From the NCBI GenBank assembly GCA_902465495.1, contig CABQND010000036.1, positions 1 through 21,479 of the forward strand: a stretch of 21,479 nt of DNA, written 5' to 3'. The stretch's first letter is position 1. Each line of letters begins with the position of its first letter. Below are positions 1 through 6,834 of the stretch, one piece after another. This DNA is from an uncultured Eubacteriales bacterium (lineage in GTDB: Bacteria > Bacillota > Clostridia > Christensenellales > Borkfalkiaceae). The position numbers were made by a program, and so were the translations under genes. A model generated the notes under the pieces. It had not been told where the DNA came from. It saw only the letters and a program-made list of their open reading frames with translations, and searched no databases.

Positions 1-36
1 GCGTATGGGTTGTCTGAACTCATACGCTTATTTTGT
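1..36 (+). terminator. Probable rho-independent terminator of a gene left of the window
   Basis: GCGTATG (1-7) pairs with CATACGC (21-27). The stem can extend inwards to about 11 pairs around a 5-base loop (12-16). It is followed by a T-rich stretch from 29. No gene in the window ends just before it, so it would serve a gene beyond the left edge. It could instead be a left-end hairpin of the adjacent insertion-sequence remnant. Confidence 0.5.
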
Positions 37-76
37 GTCAATACTTCCTTTTTGCTGATAGTGTCCATAAAGATAG

Positions 77-217
77 GTTACAACAGTAGGGCGAAACAAA
101 GAGGCAATAAAGAAATATATAGCAAATCAATTGCAAGAGGATAGACTGTATGAACAAATAAGTATGAAAGAGTATATAGACCCGTTCACGGGAGAGCCGG
201 TAAAAGAAAGCAAATAA
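77..217 (+). pseudogene. C-terminal remnant of an IS200/IS605-family Y1 transposase (TnpA)
   Basis: An open frame without a start codon encodes 46 residues beginning VTTVGRNKEAIKKYIANQ and ending in DPFTGEPVKESK and a TAA stop. The TVGRN...KKYIANQ pattern is the C-terminal helix of IS200/IS605 Y1 transposases, in which the tyrosine (codon 116-118 here) makes the covalent link to DNA. The N-terminal part with the HUH metal-binding motif is missing. A TAG lies in this frame at 74-76, and a Gly-Tyr pair that would normally sit just upstream is in another frame (76-81), which suggests a small deletion or frameshift. The rest of the gene is absent, so the product is surely inactive. The family call rests on motif recognition alone. 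Confidence 0.72.
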
Positions 218-350
218 AAAGCTAGCCACCGAGAGGTGGCCGCTGAAAAATTGTTGCGATTGTCAGGAACTTCAAGCACGAGTAGTGCCGCCGGTACCAT
301 GCGCTTGAAGCGCCTAATCAAGCCACCGGCTCAGCCGGTGGTACTTGACT
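77..350 (+). mobile_element. Decayed IS200/IS605-type element, right part
   Basis: This stretch joins the transposase remnant to a hairpin-rich tail. Hairpin 1 is GCCACC (225-230)/GGTGGC (235-240), just after the stop. CTTCAAGC (270-277) can pair with GCTTGAAG (303-310). Hairpin 3 is CCACCGGC (323-330)/GCCGGTGG (334-341) with a 3-base loop. Elements of this family carry subterminal imperfect hairpins recognised by TnpA instead of terminal inverted repeats, and the last hairpin fits a right end. No TnpB gene is present. The exact outer boundary cannot be fixed from one copy. Confidence 0.55.
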
Positions 351-367
351 AAAAATAAATTGAGTTT

Positions 368-1225
368 TTACATCGGGATTTTAATATCATGGTTAACGAT
401 ATTTCGCTCCATTGCATCGACCATAGCGCGGACTGTCATTTCTGCCTTTTTTCTTACGTCTGAAACGATGAATGGTTTTATTGGCAGATCATCTCCATTG
501 GATGAAGTGATGGGGAGTACATTTTTACTATCCGTAAGTAACAATGTGCAAAGAGTTAAATGTGTACCGATTGTAATATAGGGAGGCGGGCAGTGTCCTA
601 TAATGTTCGACAATTTTTTCATGTCGTTACAAAATTGAACGCGTTCTTCAAAGGTTTTGGTTATATATTCAGCAAGTTTTTCGTTGTTTGGTTTTTCGGT
701 CAGTACAGTATATTGCGGCATATCTTGCAACTTGTTTTTCAACTGCAAATAATCGTCGTAGATTTGGAAGAAAAGATAATGATCGACGATCATGTCTGCG
801 CAGACGATTGGAATGAGATAGTTATCGCTGAGGGAAAGGAATTGCTCATGCGGAAGATCGATGCAGATGATACCGTCAATATTGGGTTGTTGTTCAATGC
901 AATTTTTTTCGATGGGGGGGAAGATCATCGTCTTATACCCTTTGGAGGCGAGTGCTGAAATTAGCTCATTGATAAAATCGATATGTTGCGTGTTTCTTGC
1001 GGAGGAAATTCCCGGCTGGATTCCGATAATGTTGCTTTTTCCGGTTGTGAGCAGTTTAGCCGCATAGGAAGGCGAGTATTGCAGCAGATTTGCAATTTGC
1101 AATACTTTCTTTTTGGTTTCCGGCGAAATTTTTTGATCTGAGCGGTTATTCAGTACATAAGAAACGGTCGCAACGGATACGCCTGCTTCGCGGGCAACGT
1201 CTCGAATGGTAACTTTTTTGTCCAT
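368..1225 (-). CDS. LacI-family transcriptional regulator, probably of the maltodextrin operon
   Basis: The 285-residue protein opens with a LacI-type helix-turn-helix (VTIRDVAREAGVSVATVSYV, residues 5-24), followed by the hinge helix region (YSPSYAAKLL) and a divergent sugar-binding-type effector domain. I chose the ATG at 1223-1225 because AGAGGT lies 7-8 bases upstream and HTH proteins of this family begin this way; an upstream in-frame ATG would add 21 atypical residues. The protein is shorter than the usual 330-340 residues. It ends at IPM and stop, where relatives usually continue with a short 'P..LI.R.S' tail, and only about 26 bp separate the stop from the insertion-sequence hairpin, so the C-terminus may have been clipped. 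It diverges from the amylase/transporter operon, whose promoter carries a large palindrome. Repression relieved by a maltodextrin is inferred. Confidence 0.88.
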   Translation of the reverse strand: MDKKVTIRDVAREAGVSVATVSYVLNNRSDQKISPETKKKVLQIANLLQYSPSYAAKLLTTGKSNIIGIQPGISSARNTQHIDFINELISALASKGYKTMIFPPIEKNCIEQQPNIDGIICIDLPHEQFLSLSDNYLIPIVCADMIVDHYLFFQIYDDYLQLKNKLQDMPQYTVLTEKPNNEKLAEYITKTFEERVQFCNDMKKLSNIIGHCPPPYITIGTHLTLCTLLLTDSKNVLPITSSNGDDLPIKPFIVSDVRKKAEMTVRAMVDAMERNIVNHDIKIPM

Positions 1226-1243
1226 ATTTTTACCTCTTATCTT

Positions 1244-1272
1244 ATGATAACAGTAACGGTGCAAAATGTCAA
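1244..1272 (-). promoter_or_regulatory. Promoter of the LacI-family gene
   Basis: Read on the minus strand, TTGACA (1267-1272) and TATCAT (1244-1249) are separated by 17 bases. The predicted start is about 12 bases before the ATG, giving a very short leader that still includes the AGAGGT site. An inverted repeat TTATC/GATAA (1237-1250) overlaps the -10 and could be a weak autoregulatory site. Confidence 0.65.
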
Positions 1273-1316
1273 TTAAAAAATTTTTCAATTTTTTTGATTT
1301 TTTTTCAAAAAGGGTA

Positions 1317-1344
1317 TTGACAAATAAAATTTCTGTGATATAAT
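1317..1344 (+). promoter_or_regulatory. Strong promoter of the maltodextrin operon
   Basis: TTGACA (1317-1322) and TATAAT (1339-1344) are separated by 16 bases, with a TGA extension directly before the -10. Both boxes match the sigma-A consensus. The start point, about 1351, falls inside the palindrome described next. The leader is about 100 bases and shows no riboswitch I recognise. Confidence 0.85.
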
Positions 1345-1346
1345 CT

Positions 1347-1375
1347 ACTTAACAGTTTAACTTAAACAGTTAAGT
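1347..1375. promoter_or_regulatory. 29-bp palindromic operator, likely LacI-family repressor site
   Basis: The arms ACTTAAC (1347-1353) and GTTAAGT (1369-1375) enclose a second inverted pair, GTTTAA (1355-1360) and TTAAAC (1362-1367), centred on C1361. Besides the centre, only the symmetric positions 1354/1368 break the symmetry. It starts two bases after the -10 box and covers the predicted transcription start, so a bound repressor would block initiation. The regulator gene next door is the obvious candidate; that assignment is inferred. Confidence 0.75.
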
Positions 1376-1452
1376 ATTGAACAAATCAGTTTCACAGCTT
1401 ATGGTTATTCATAGGCAAAACGGGTCATCCTAAGTGCCGGAGGGAAATGGAC

Positions 1453-3129
1453 ATGAACAAACATGCAATCTATCATGCGATAAAATCAAATTACAGTTTT
1501 CCTGTTTCCGATAAAGAATTGGTGGTTCGTTTGCGGGTTGCGAAAGGTGATGCAGAGTCGGTGGAATTGATTTATTCGATGAAATATGAATGGACGCTGC
1601 GCAGAGAAAGCTGTCCGATGCGCAAGGAATTTTCAGATGACTTGTTTGATTATTTCACGGTGCGGATGGAGCTTGCGGACACGCGGTTTGCCTATATTTT
1701 TCGGATTATTGCGGACGGGCGTGAGTACTACTATTCGGAAAACGGCGTAACAGAAACGTACGATTTCAGTTTAGGGTATTTTAATTTTTTTCAGTGTCCG
1801 TACATCAATCCGGCTGACGTACACAGGGAAGTTTCTTGGGTAAAAGATGCAATAGTTTATCAAATTTTTGTGGAGCGTTTTTTTGTAGGGGAAGGAGAAA
1901 AGAAAAAGTCTTATGTGAATTTAAAATGGGGCGATATTCCAAATCCGAAGAGCTTTGCCGGCGGGGATCTGAAAGGGATTGAGAAGAAGCTGGATTATTT
2001 ACAAGATCTCGGAGTAAATACGCTCTATCTGACGCCTATTTTTGAATCCCGCTCCAATCATAAATATGATATACGCGATTATTTCCGCGTGGACGAGATG
2101 TTTGGCGGGGACGAAGCGTTTGCAAATCTTTCAAAGGCGGTGCAAGCGCGCGGGATGCGGATCATATTGGATGCGGTATTTAATCATTGCAGTTCGGAAA
2201 ACGAAATTTTCCGTGATGTAGTGGAAAACGGTAAGAAATCCCGTTACTATGACTGGTTTTTTATACATGGCGACAAGCCTGATCCGACTGTCGGAAATTA
2301 TGAACATTTTGCGGGATGCAAATACATGCCCAAGCTCAATACGAATGTATTGGCGGTTCAGGACTATTTAATTTCGATCGGCAAGTACTGGATTGAAAAG
2401 TATGGTATATCCGGTTGGCGATTGGACGTTGCGGACGAGGTTTCGGATGTATTTTGGAGAAGATTTCGGTTGGCGGTTAAAGCCGATCATCCGGACGTAA
2501 TTCTGATTGCGGAAAACTGGCACGATGCATATCCTTGGCTGCGCGGGGATGAATACGACGGCGTAATGAACTATTCGCTGACCAAAGCTTGTTTGGATTA
2601 TCTCGTGTACGGGGTATTCGATGCACAGGCGATGTCGGACCGACTTTCGCATATATTGATGCGAAACACAGATCAAGTCAATCAAATGATGCTCAATCTT
2701 TTGGACAGCCATGATACCGAACGATTTTTGACTTTGGCGAAAAAGAACGGCAAAGATGAACGGAGCCTCATGTGTGCACTGGCGATCGTGTTTTTCTCGT
2801 ACGGAATGCCTTGCATTTATTATGGTACGGAAATCGGTATGGAAGGCGGTTATGATCCCGATTGCCGGCGTACGTTTGATTGGAACAGCGAGCATTGGAA
2901 TATGCGCGTATATGAAACGGTGAAAAAACTGATCGGTATGCGCAAGGAAATTCAAGGCAATATTTCTTACGCGGCAAAAAACGGAATCCTTACAATACGA
3001 AGGGGAGATTTGTTGCTTGCGGTAAATAATTGCAATACAACAAGAACGTTGGAAGCAGCGGGGAAAACGTATTGCATAAAAACTTATGATTATCAAATTA
3101 TAAATCTTATAGATGGAGGGGTATTATGA
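1453..3129 (+). CDS. GH13 neopullulanase/cyclomaltodextrinase-like alpha-glucan hydrolase, cytoplasmic
   Basis: The 558-residue enzyme has an N-terminal CBM34-like beta domain (about 1-125) and a GH13 barrel. Conserved regions are all visible: DAVFNH (about 240), GWRLDV with the nucleophile Asp (about 325), LIAENW with the acid/base Glu (about 354) and LLDSHDTERF with the third Asp (about 421). The MPKLN motif (about 292) is typical of neopullulanases, maltogenic amylases and cyclomaltodextrinases (GH13_20 type). There is no signal peptide, so it should act on imported oligosaccharides. I chose the ATG at 1453 because GGAGGG (1439-1444) is 8 bases upstream; the in-frame ATG at 1447 is only 2 bases from it. 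Its stop overlaps the next start (ATGA at 3126). It heads the operon. Exact substrate preference cannot be read from sequence. Confidence 0.92.
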   Translation: MNKHAIYHAIKSNYSFPVSDKELVVRLRVAKGDAESVELIYSMKYEWTLRRESCPMRKEFSDDLFDYFTVRMELADTRFAYIFRIIADGREYYYSENGVTETYDFSLGYFNFFQCPYINPADVHREVSWVKDAIVYQIFVERFFVGEGEKKKSYVNLKWGDIPNPKSFAGGDLKGIEKKLDYLQDLGVNTLYLTPIFESRSNHKYDIRDYFRVDEMFGGDEAFANLSKAVQARGMRIILDAVFNHCSSENEIFRDVVENGKKSRYYDWFFIHGDKPDPTVGNYEHFAGCKYMPKLNTNVLAVQDYLISIGKYWIEKYGISGWRLDVADEVSDVFWRRFRLAVKADHPDVILIAENWHDAYPWLRGDEYDGVMNYSLTKACLDYLVYGVFDAQAMSDRLSHILMRNTDQVNQMMLNLLDSHDTERFLTLAKKNGKDERSLMCALAIVFFSYGMPCIYYGTEIGMEGGYDPDCRRTFDWNSEHWNMRVYETVKKLIGMRKEIQGNISYAAKNGILTIRRGDLLLAVNNCNTTRTLEAAGKTYCIKTYDYQIINLIDGGVL

Positions 3130-4595
3130 AGAAACTTTTTGCAGTGATCCTTGCAACAGTGATGTCTCTCGCCCTGTTTGCCGCTTGCGGCGGCGGGGAA
3201 AGCGAAGGTTCGTATTCGTACGAACAGATCATGGCAAAGTTTGAAGGCGAGCCCGAGAGAAATGTGACCATCAAAGTGCTGGAAAACGACATTGCCGTGG
3301 ATGAAGGGTATTTTGACGAGTTGATCGCAGCATTCAACGCCAAATATGCCGAATACGGCATCAAGGCGGAAGATGCGAACATGAGCCAGTACACCGATTT
3401 GGAGAAGAACGGTCCTCTCGGCTATGGTCCGGACGTTTTGTACGATGCAAACGACAAGATCATGCGGTATGCGGAAAACGGGCATGTTCTTCCTCTTCCC
3501 ACCGAGAAACTGGACGTTTACGGGGAAGGCAAACTGGAAAAATCGGTCGCGGACACGTACAAGATGAACAAATACGAAATGGATCTGCAGTTCGGCGTTC
3601 CGGTGAACGTGCAGACGCTCGTGATGTTCTATCTGGCGGACACGTTCAAGGACGAAGCGGATGCGAATCAGAACGGCGTTCCCGACGTACTGGAAACGTA
3701 CAACGCGCTGTACGAATACAGCAAGGGGATCCGCGCGACGAGCACCAACGACAATCCCGTATTCGGGTACGTGCAGTCGCTCAACAACGAATATTTCAAT
3801 TTCGGGTATCTGCTTTCCTACGGCGGCTATATTTTCGGCGATACGACGAGCGATATCGGGCTTGCGGCGGGCGAATCCTATAAAGGATTGCAGGTGATGC
3901 AGGATCTTGCAAGCATCATGGACAAAGACGCTTCGACCGACGCTTACACCGTGCAGGCGTACAACAGCCTCGCGAGCGGCAAATACCGCGCGACGATCAC
4001 CACGCCGGACGTGTATGTCAAATTCTACAATTCGCTCGTGGATAAATACGTAAAGACGGACAAAATGGAACAGTCCGCGGCGGAAGCAAAGGCGAAAGAA
4101 AACCTGAAAGTGGCGGACGTTCCGCGCCTGCCGAAATCGGGAGATCTGACCGAAAAGATCACGAATGCCGCCGAACAGACCTTTGCGACGACGATGATGG
4201 GCGGCGTGAACGGCTATGCGATCAGCTCGTACACCAAATCGCCCAAGGCGTGCCTGCTGTTTTTGGATTTCGCTTCGCAGTATGAGCAGGTCGTTTCGAG
4301 GGCAGCCAAGCTGGGTGTCGTGCCTGCGCGCAACGATGCGGCAAAGGCGGAAGGCACCAACGCATACAGCGAAATGGTGTACAGCCGCGTGGAAGAAGGG
4401 CGCGTCGTAATGATGCCGTCCGTGCGTGATCTGACGTATGTGTGGTCGAGCGTCGGTTCCACCTTTGCATTGGTTACGGACGATGTGACCATCAAAGGAA
4501 ACGGAAGCCCGAAAGACTATGCGACCGTCGATTCCCTGAAAGCGCTTCTCACCAAAGCGGTGGAAGACATCAAGAAGGTCATGCAGATCGCGTAA
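3126..4595 (+). CDS. malE: Maltodextrin-type ABC transporter substrate-binding lipoprotein (MalE-like)
   Basis: The 489-residue protein begins with a lipoprotein signal (KKLFAVILATVMSLALFAAC); the lipid-bearing cysteine is residue 21, followed by a Gly/Glu/Ser linker. The mature part has the outline of family 1 sugar-binding proteins: an early VTIKVLENDIAVDE strand, GPDVLYDANDK, VPVNVQTLVMFYLAD, and MMGGVNGYAISSYTKSP near residue 360, the segment that lines the sugar cleft in MalE relatives. It is longer than typical MalE (about 400) and carries an Asp/Asn-rich insert (DANQNGVPD, about 178) resembling a calcium loop. It overlaps the amylase gene by 4 bases, with GGAGGGG just upstream, and is followed by two permease genes. 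Specificity for maltodextrin is inferred from the GH13, phosphorylase and MalFG neighbours. Confidence 0.88.
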   Translation: MKKLFAVILATVMSLALFAACGGGESEGSYSYEQIMAKFEGEPERNVTIKVLENDIAVDEGYFDELIAAFNAKYAEYGIKAEDANMSQYTDLEKNGPLGYGPDVLYDANDKIMRYAENGHVLPLPTEKLDVYGEGKLEKSVADTYKMNKYEMDLQFGVPVNVQTLVMFYLADTFKDEADANQNGVPDVLETYNALYEYSKGIRATSTNDNPVFGYVQSLNNEYFNFGYLLSYGGYIFGDTTSDIGLAAGESYKGLQVMQDLASIMDKDASTDAYTVQAYNSLASGKYRATITTPDVYVKFYNSLVDKYVKTDKMEQSAAEAKAKENLKVADVPRLPKSGDLTEKITNAAEQTFATTMMGGVNGYAISSYTKSPKACLLFLDFASQYEQVVSRAAKLGVVPARNDAAKAEGTNAYSEMVYSRVEEGRVVMMPSVRDLTYVWSSVGSTFALVTDDVTIKGNGSPKDYATVDSLKALLTKAVEDIKKVMQIA

Positions 4596-4613
4596 CGGAA
4601 GGGGAGGGAAAAT

Positions 4614-5975
4614 ATGAGCGGAACCAATATTCTGCATAAATGCGGAACTCCCTTTCGCAAGCTCGACCATTTTCTCAAAAACTGTACCGCTTCCGCGAAA
4701 TGCTCCATGCTCCTGATGGGGCTGGGGCAGATCCGGAATAAGCAGGTCGGAAAAGGGATCCTTCTGATTCTGGCGGAGATCGCGTTCATCGCGTACTTTG
4801 CGCTCATCGGCGTGACGGATTTTATCGGTCTGTTCACGCTGGGCACGAAGGCGGGCGATCCGATCCTCGGCATCGCGGGCGATAATTCCATCACGATGCT
4901 GATCCGCGGCGTTCTGGCTGTGGTCGTGCTGCTGTTCCTCGCTTTTCTGTATTATGTCAACGTGCGGGATGCGAACGACGTCGCGCTGCGCCGCGGCGAG
5001 AACAAGCCCGTCAACGATTTCAAACAATCCCTGCGTTCCTTGCTGGACGAAAAATTTTATATGGTCACCCTTGCGCTTCCGGTCGTCGGCGTGATCATGT
5101 TCAACGTCCTGCCCATCGTCTTCACCATTCTGACGGCATTCACCAATTACAGCAGTGACATTGCGCCGCCCAAGCTGGTGGACTGGATCGGATTCGGCAA
5201 CTTCGTGACGCTGTTCACGGTGTCCGAATACATCGGCACGATCGGCAAGATCTTTGTCTGGAACATACTCTGGGCGGTACTCGCCACTTTCTGCAGCTAT
5301 TTCGGAGGCCTGTGCCTGGCGCTCCTGATCAACAAGAACTGTGTCAAGGGCAGGGCTTTCTGGCGGGCGTTCCCCATTCTCGCGTACGCCGTTCCGGGCT
5401 TCATCACGATGATCGGTTTCCGCTACATGTTCAGCGGCATGGGTCCGATCAACTGGCTGTTCGTCAAGATGTGGGGCGAAGGCGCGAGCGTCGATTTTCT
5501 CGGCATCAATTCGGTATGGGCGGCGCGCATTGTCTGCCTGCTTGTGAACACATGGGTCACCATTCCCGCGTCCATGCTCCTGTCGACGAGCGTGCTTTCA
5601 AACATGAACAAGGACATGTACGAGGCTGCGGATTTGGACGGCGCGAGCCAGATGGAACAGTTCATTTACCTGACGTTGCCTTTTGTGTTCTTTGCGACGA
5701 TGCCCATACTCATTACGCAGTTCATCGGCAATTTCAATAATTTCGGCATTTCCTTCTTCCTGCGCGGCGGACTGATGAACACGAGCGAATATTTCAACGC
5801 AAACAGCACCGACCTTCTCATCAACTGGCTGTACAACCTGGCTTTGGGCGGGAGCAACAACTATTACGGACTTGCGTCCGCCGTCAGCATTCTCATCTTT
5901 ATCCTTACGGGCACGTTCTCGCTGATCGCGTACGTCACGTCGCCGTCGTATAAGAGGGAGGATACGTATAAATGA
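4614..5975 (+). CDS. malF: Maltodextrin ABC transporter permease (MalF-like)
   Basis: The 453-residue integral membrane protein has about eight hydrophobic segments, near residues 48-75, 96-116, 148-176, 212-240, 250-274, 303-328, 354-382 and 419-441. The permease EAA loop that docks onto the ATPase is YEAADLDGASQMEQFIYLTLP (from residue 336, one residue omitted at the end). The N-terminal LLMGLGQIRNKQVGKGILL, ahead of the core domain, is typical of MalF/MdxF-type subunits in Bacillota. AAGGGGAGGG lies a few bases before the ATG. The stop overlaps the next gene by 4 bases, implying coupled synthesis of the two permease subunits. No ATPase gene lies in the operon; in this phylum a shared MsmX-type ATPase often serves such importers. 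Confidence 0.92.
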   Translation: MSGTNILHKCGTPFRKLDHFLKNCTASAKCSMLLMGLGQIRNKQVGKGILLILAEIAFIAYFALIGVTDFIGLFTLGTKAGDPILGIAGDNSITMLIRGVLAVVVLLFLAFLYYVNVRDANDVALRRGENKPVNDFKQSLRSLLDEKFYMVTLALPVVGVIMFNVLPIVFTILTAFTNYSSDIAPPKLVDWIGFGNFVTLFTVSEYIGTIGKIFVWNILWAVLATFCSYFGGLCLALLINKNCVKGRAFWRAFPILAYAVPGFITMIGFRYMFSGMGPINWLFVKMWGEGASVDFLGINSVWAARIVCLLVNTWVTIPASMLLSTSVLSNMNKDMYEAADLDGASQMEQFIYLTLPFVFFATMPILITQFIGNFNNFGISFFLRGGLMNTSEYFNANSTDLLINWLYNLALGGSNNYYGLASAVSILIFILTGTFSLIAYVTSPSYKREDTYK

Positions 5976-6823
5976 TGAGCAGTAAAAGTATTCGAACCAA
6001 GCGCATATTGGACTCGGCATGGTCGTATGTCCTGCTTGTGATCATTGCATTTATCTTTTTCTTTCCGTGTTTGTGGTTGGTGACGTCGTCGTTCAGTTCC
6101 ACGGGGTCGATTTACGATTATGTCGGTTTCTTCCCGAAATCGTTCAGTTTTTCGACGTGGGTGGATCTGTTCACGAAGAAGACGCCTTCCTGCAACTATC
6201 CCGTATGGTTGGGAAATACGTTCTACGTGGCGATCTTAAGCTGTATATTTTCTACCATACTCGTCATACTTACGGCGTACACGATGTCGCGTTTCCGCTT
6301 CAAGAGCCGCAAGACGATGATGAAGATGACGCTTTTGTTCGGCATTTTCCCGAACTTCATGAACATGACGGCGCTGTTCGTCATCATGACGCAACTGCAC
6401 CTGTTCAACAACCTCAACGGACTGATCGTCCTGTATTCTTGCAGTGCGCCGATCGGATATCTCACGCAGAAGGGTTTCTTCGATACCATTCCGAACAGCA
6501 TTTATGATGCGGCGCGCATTGACGGCGCGAACAACTTCCAGGTGTTCGTCAAAATGACGCTTCCGCTTTCCAAAGCGATGATCGTCTATACGGCGCTCAC
6601 CTCCTTTACCTTCCCGTGGAGCGACTTCATTCTTCCGCAGATGCTTTTGGGCGGCAACAAGGACAACTATACCGTTGCCATCGGGCTGAACGAAATGACG
6701 GACGACATGTTCTCGCTGTTTGCGGCAGGTTCGGTGTTCATCGCGGTGCCGATCGTTATACTTTATTTCAGCCTTGCCAAATTCCTGGTTTCGGGTGTTG
6801 CGGCAGGTGCTGTCAAAGATTAA
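5972..6823 (+). CDS. malG: Maltodextrin ABC transporter permease (MalG-like)
   Basis: The 283-residue protein has six hydrophobic segments, near residues 17-38, 84-106, 115-139, 145-165, 200-222 and 248-270. The EAA loop (IYDAARIDGANNFQVFVKMT, residues 177-196) defines it as the second permease subunit of a family 1 sugar importer. It starts at ATGATG, overlapping the malF-like stop; GGGAGGA (5956-5962) could serve the ATG at 5972 or the one at 5975. Length and order (binding protein, MalF, MalG) match maltodextrin importers. It would form the channel heterodimer with the preceding gene product in the cytoplasmic membrane. Confidence 0.92.
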   Translation: MMSSKSIRTKRILDSAWSYVLLVIIAFIFFFPCLWLVTSSFSSTGSIYDYVGFFPKSFSFSTWVDLFTKKTPSCNYPVWLGNTFYVAILSCIFSTILVILTAYTMSRFRFKSRKTMMKMTLLFGIFPNFMNMTALFVIMTQLHLFNNLNGLIVLYSCSAPIGYLTQKGFFDTIPNSIYDAARIDGANNFQVFVKMTLPLSKAMIVYTALTSFTFPWSDFILPQMLLGGNKDNYTVAIGLNEMTDDMFSLFAAGSVFIAVPIVILYFSLAKFLVSGVAAGAVKD

Positions 6824-6834
6824 GGAGTGTAAAA

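Noticed and set aside
218..350. TnpB guide (omega) RNA or group I/II intron remnant
   Set aside because: The hairpins are explained by an IS200/IS605 right end. No TnpB coding sequence or intron core is visible, and the fragment is too short to judge.
1351..1452. Riboswitch in the leader of the maltodextrin operon
   Set aside because: Only weak short pairings are seen beyond the operator palindrome, and no known aptamer pattern is present.
3093..5027. Long leftward open frame (644 codons) antisense to the binding protein and MalF-like genes
   Set aside because: The residue pattern is the Arg/His-rich shadow expected opposite G/C-ending codons. The rightward frames encode recognisable proteins.
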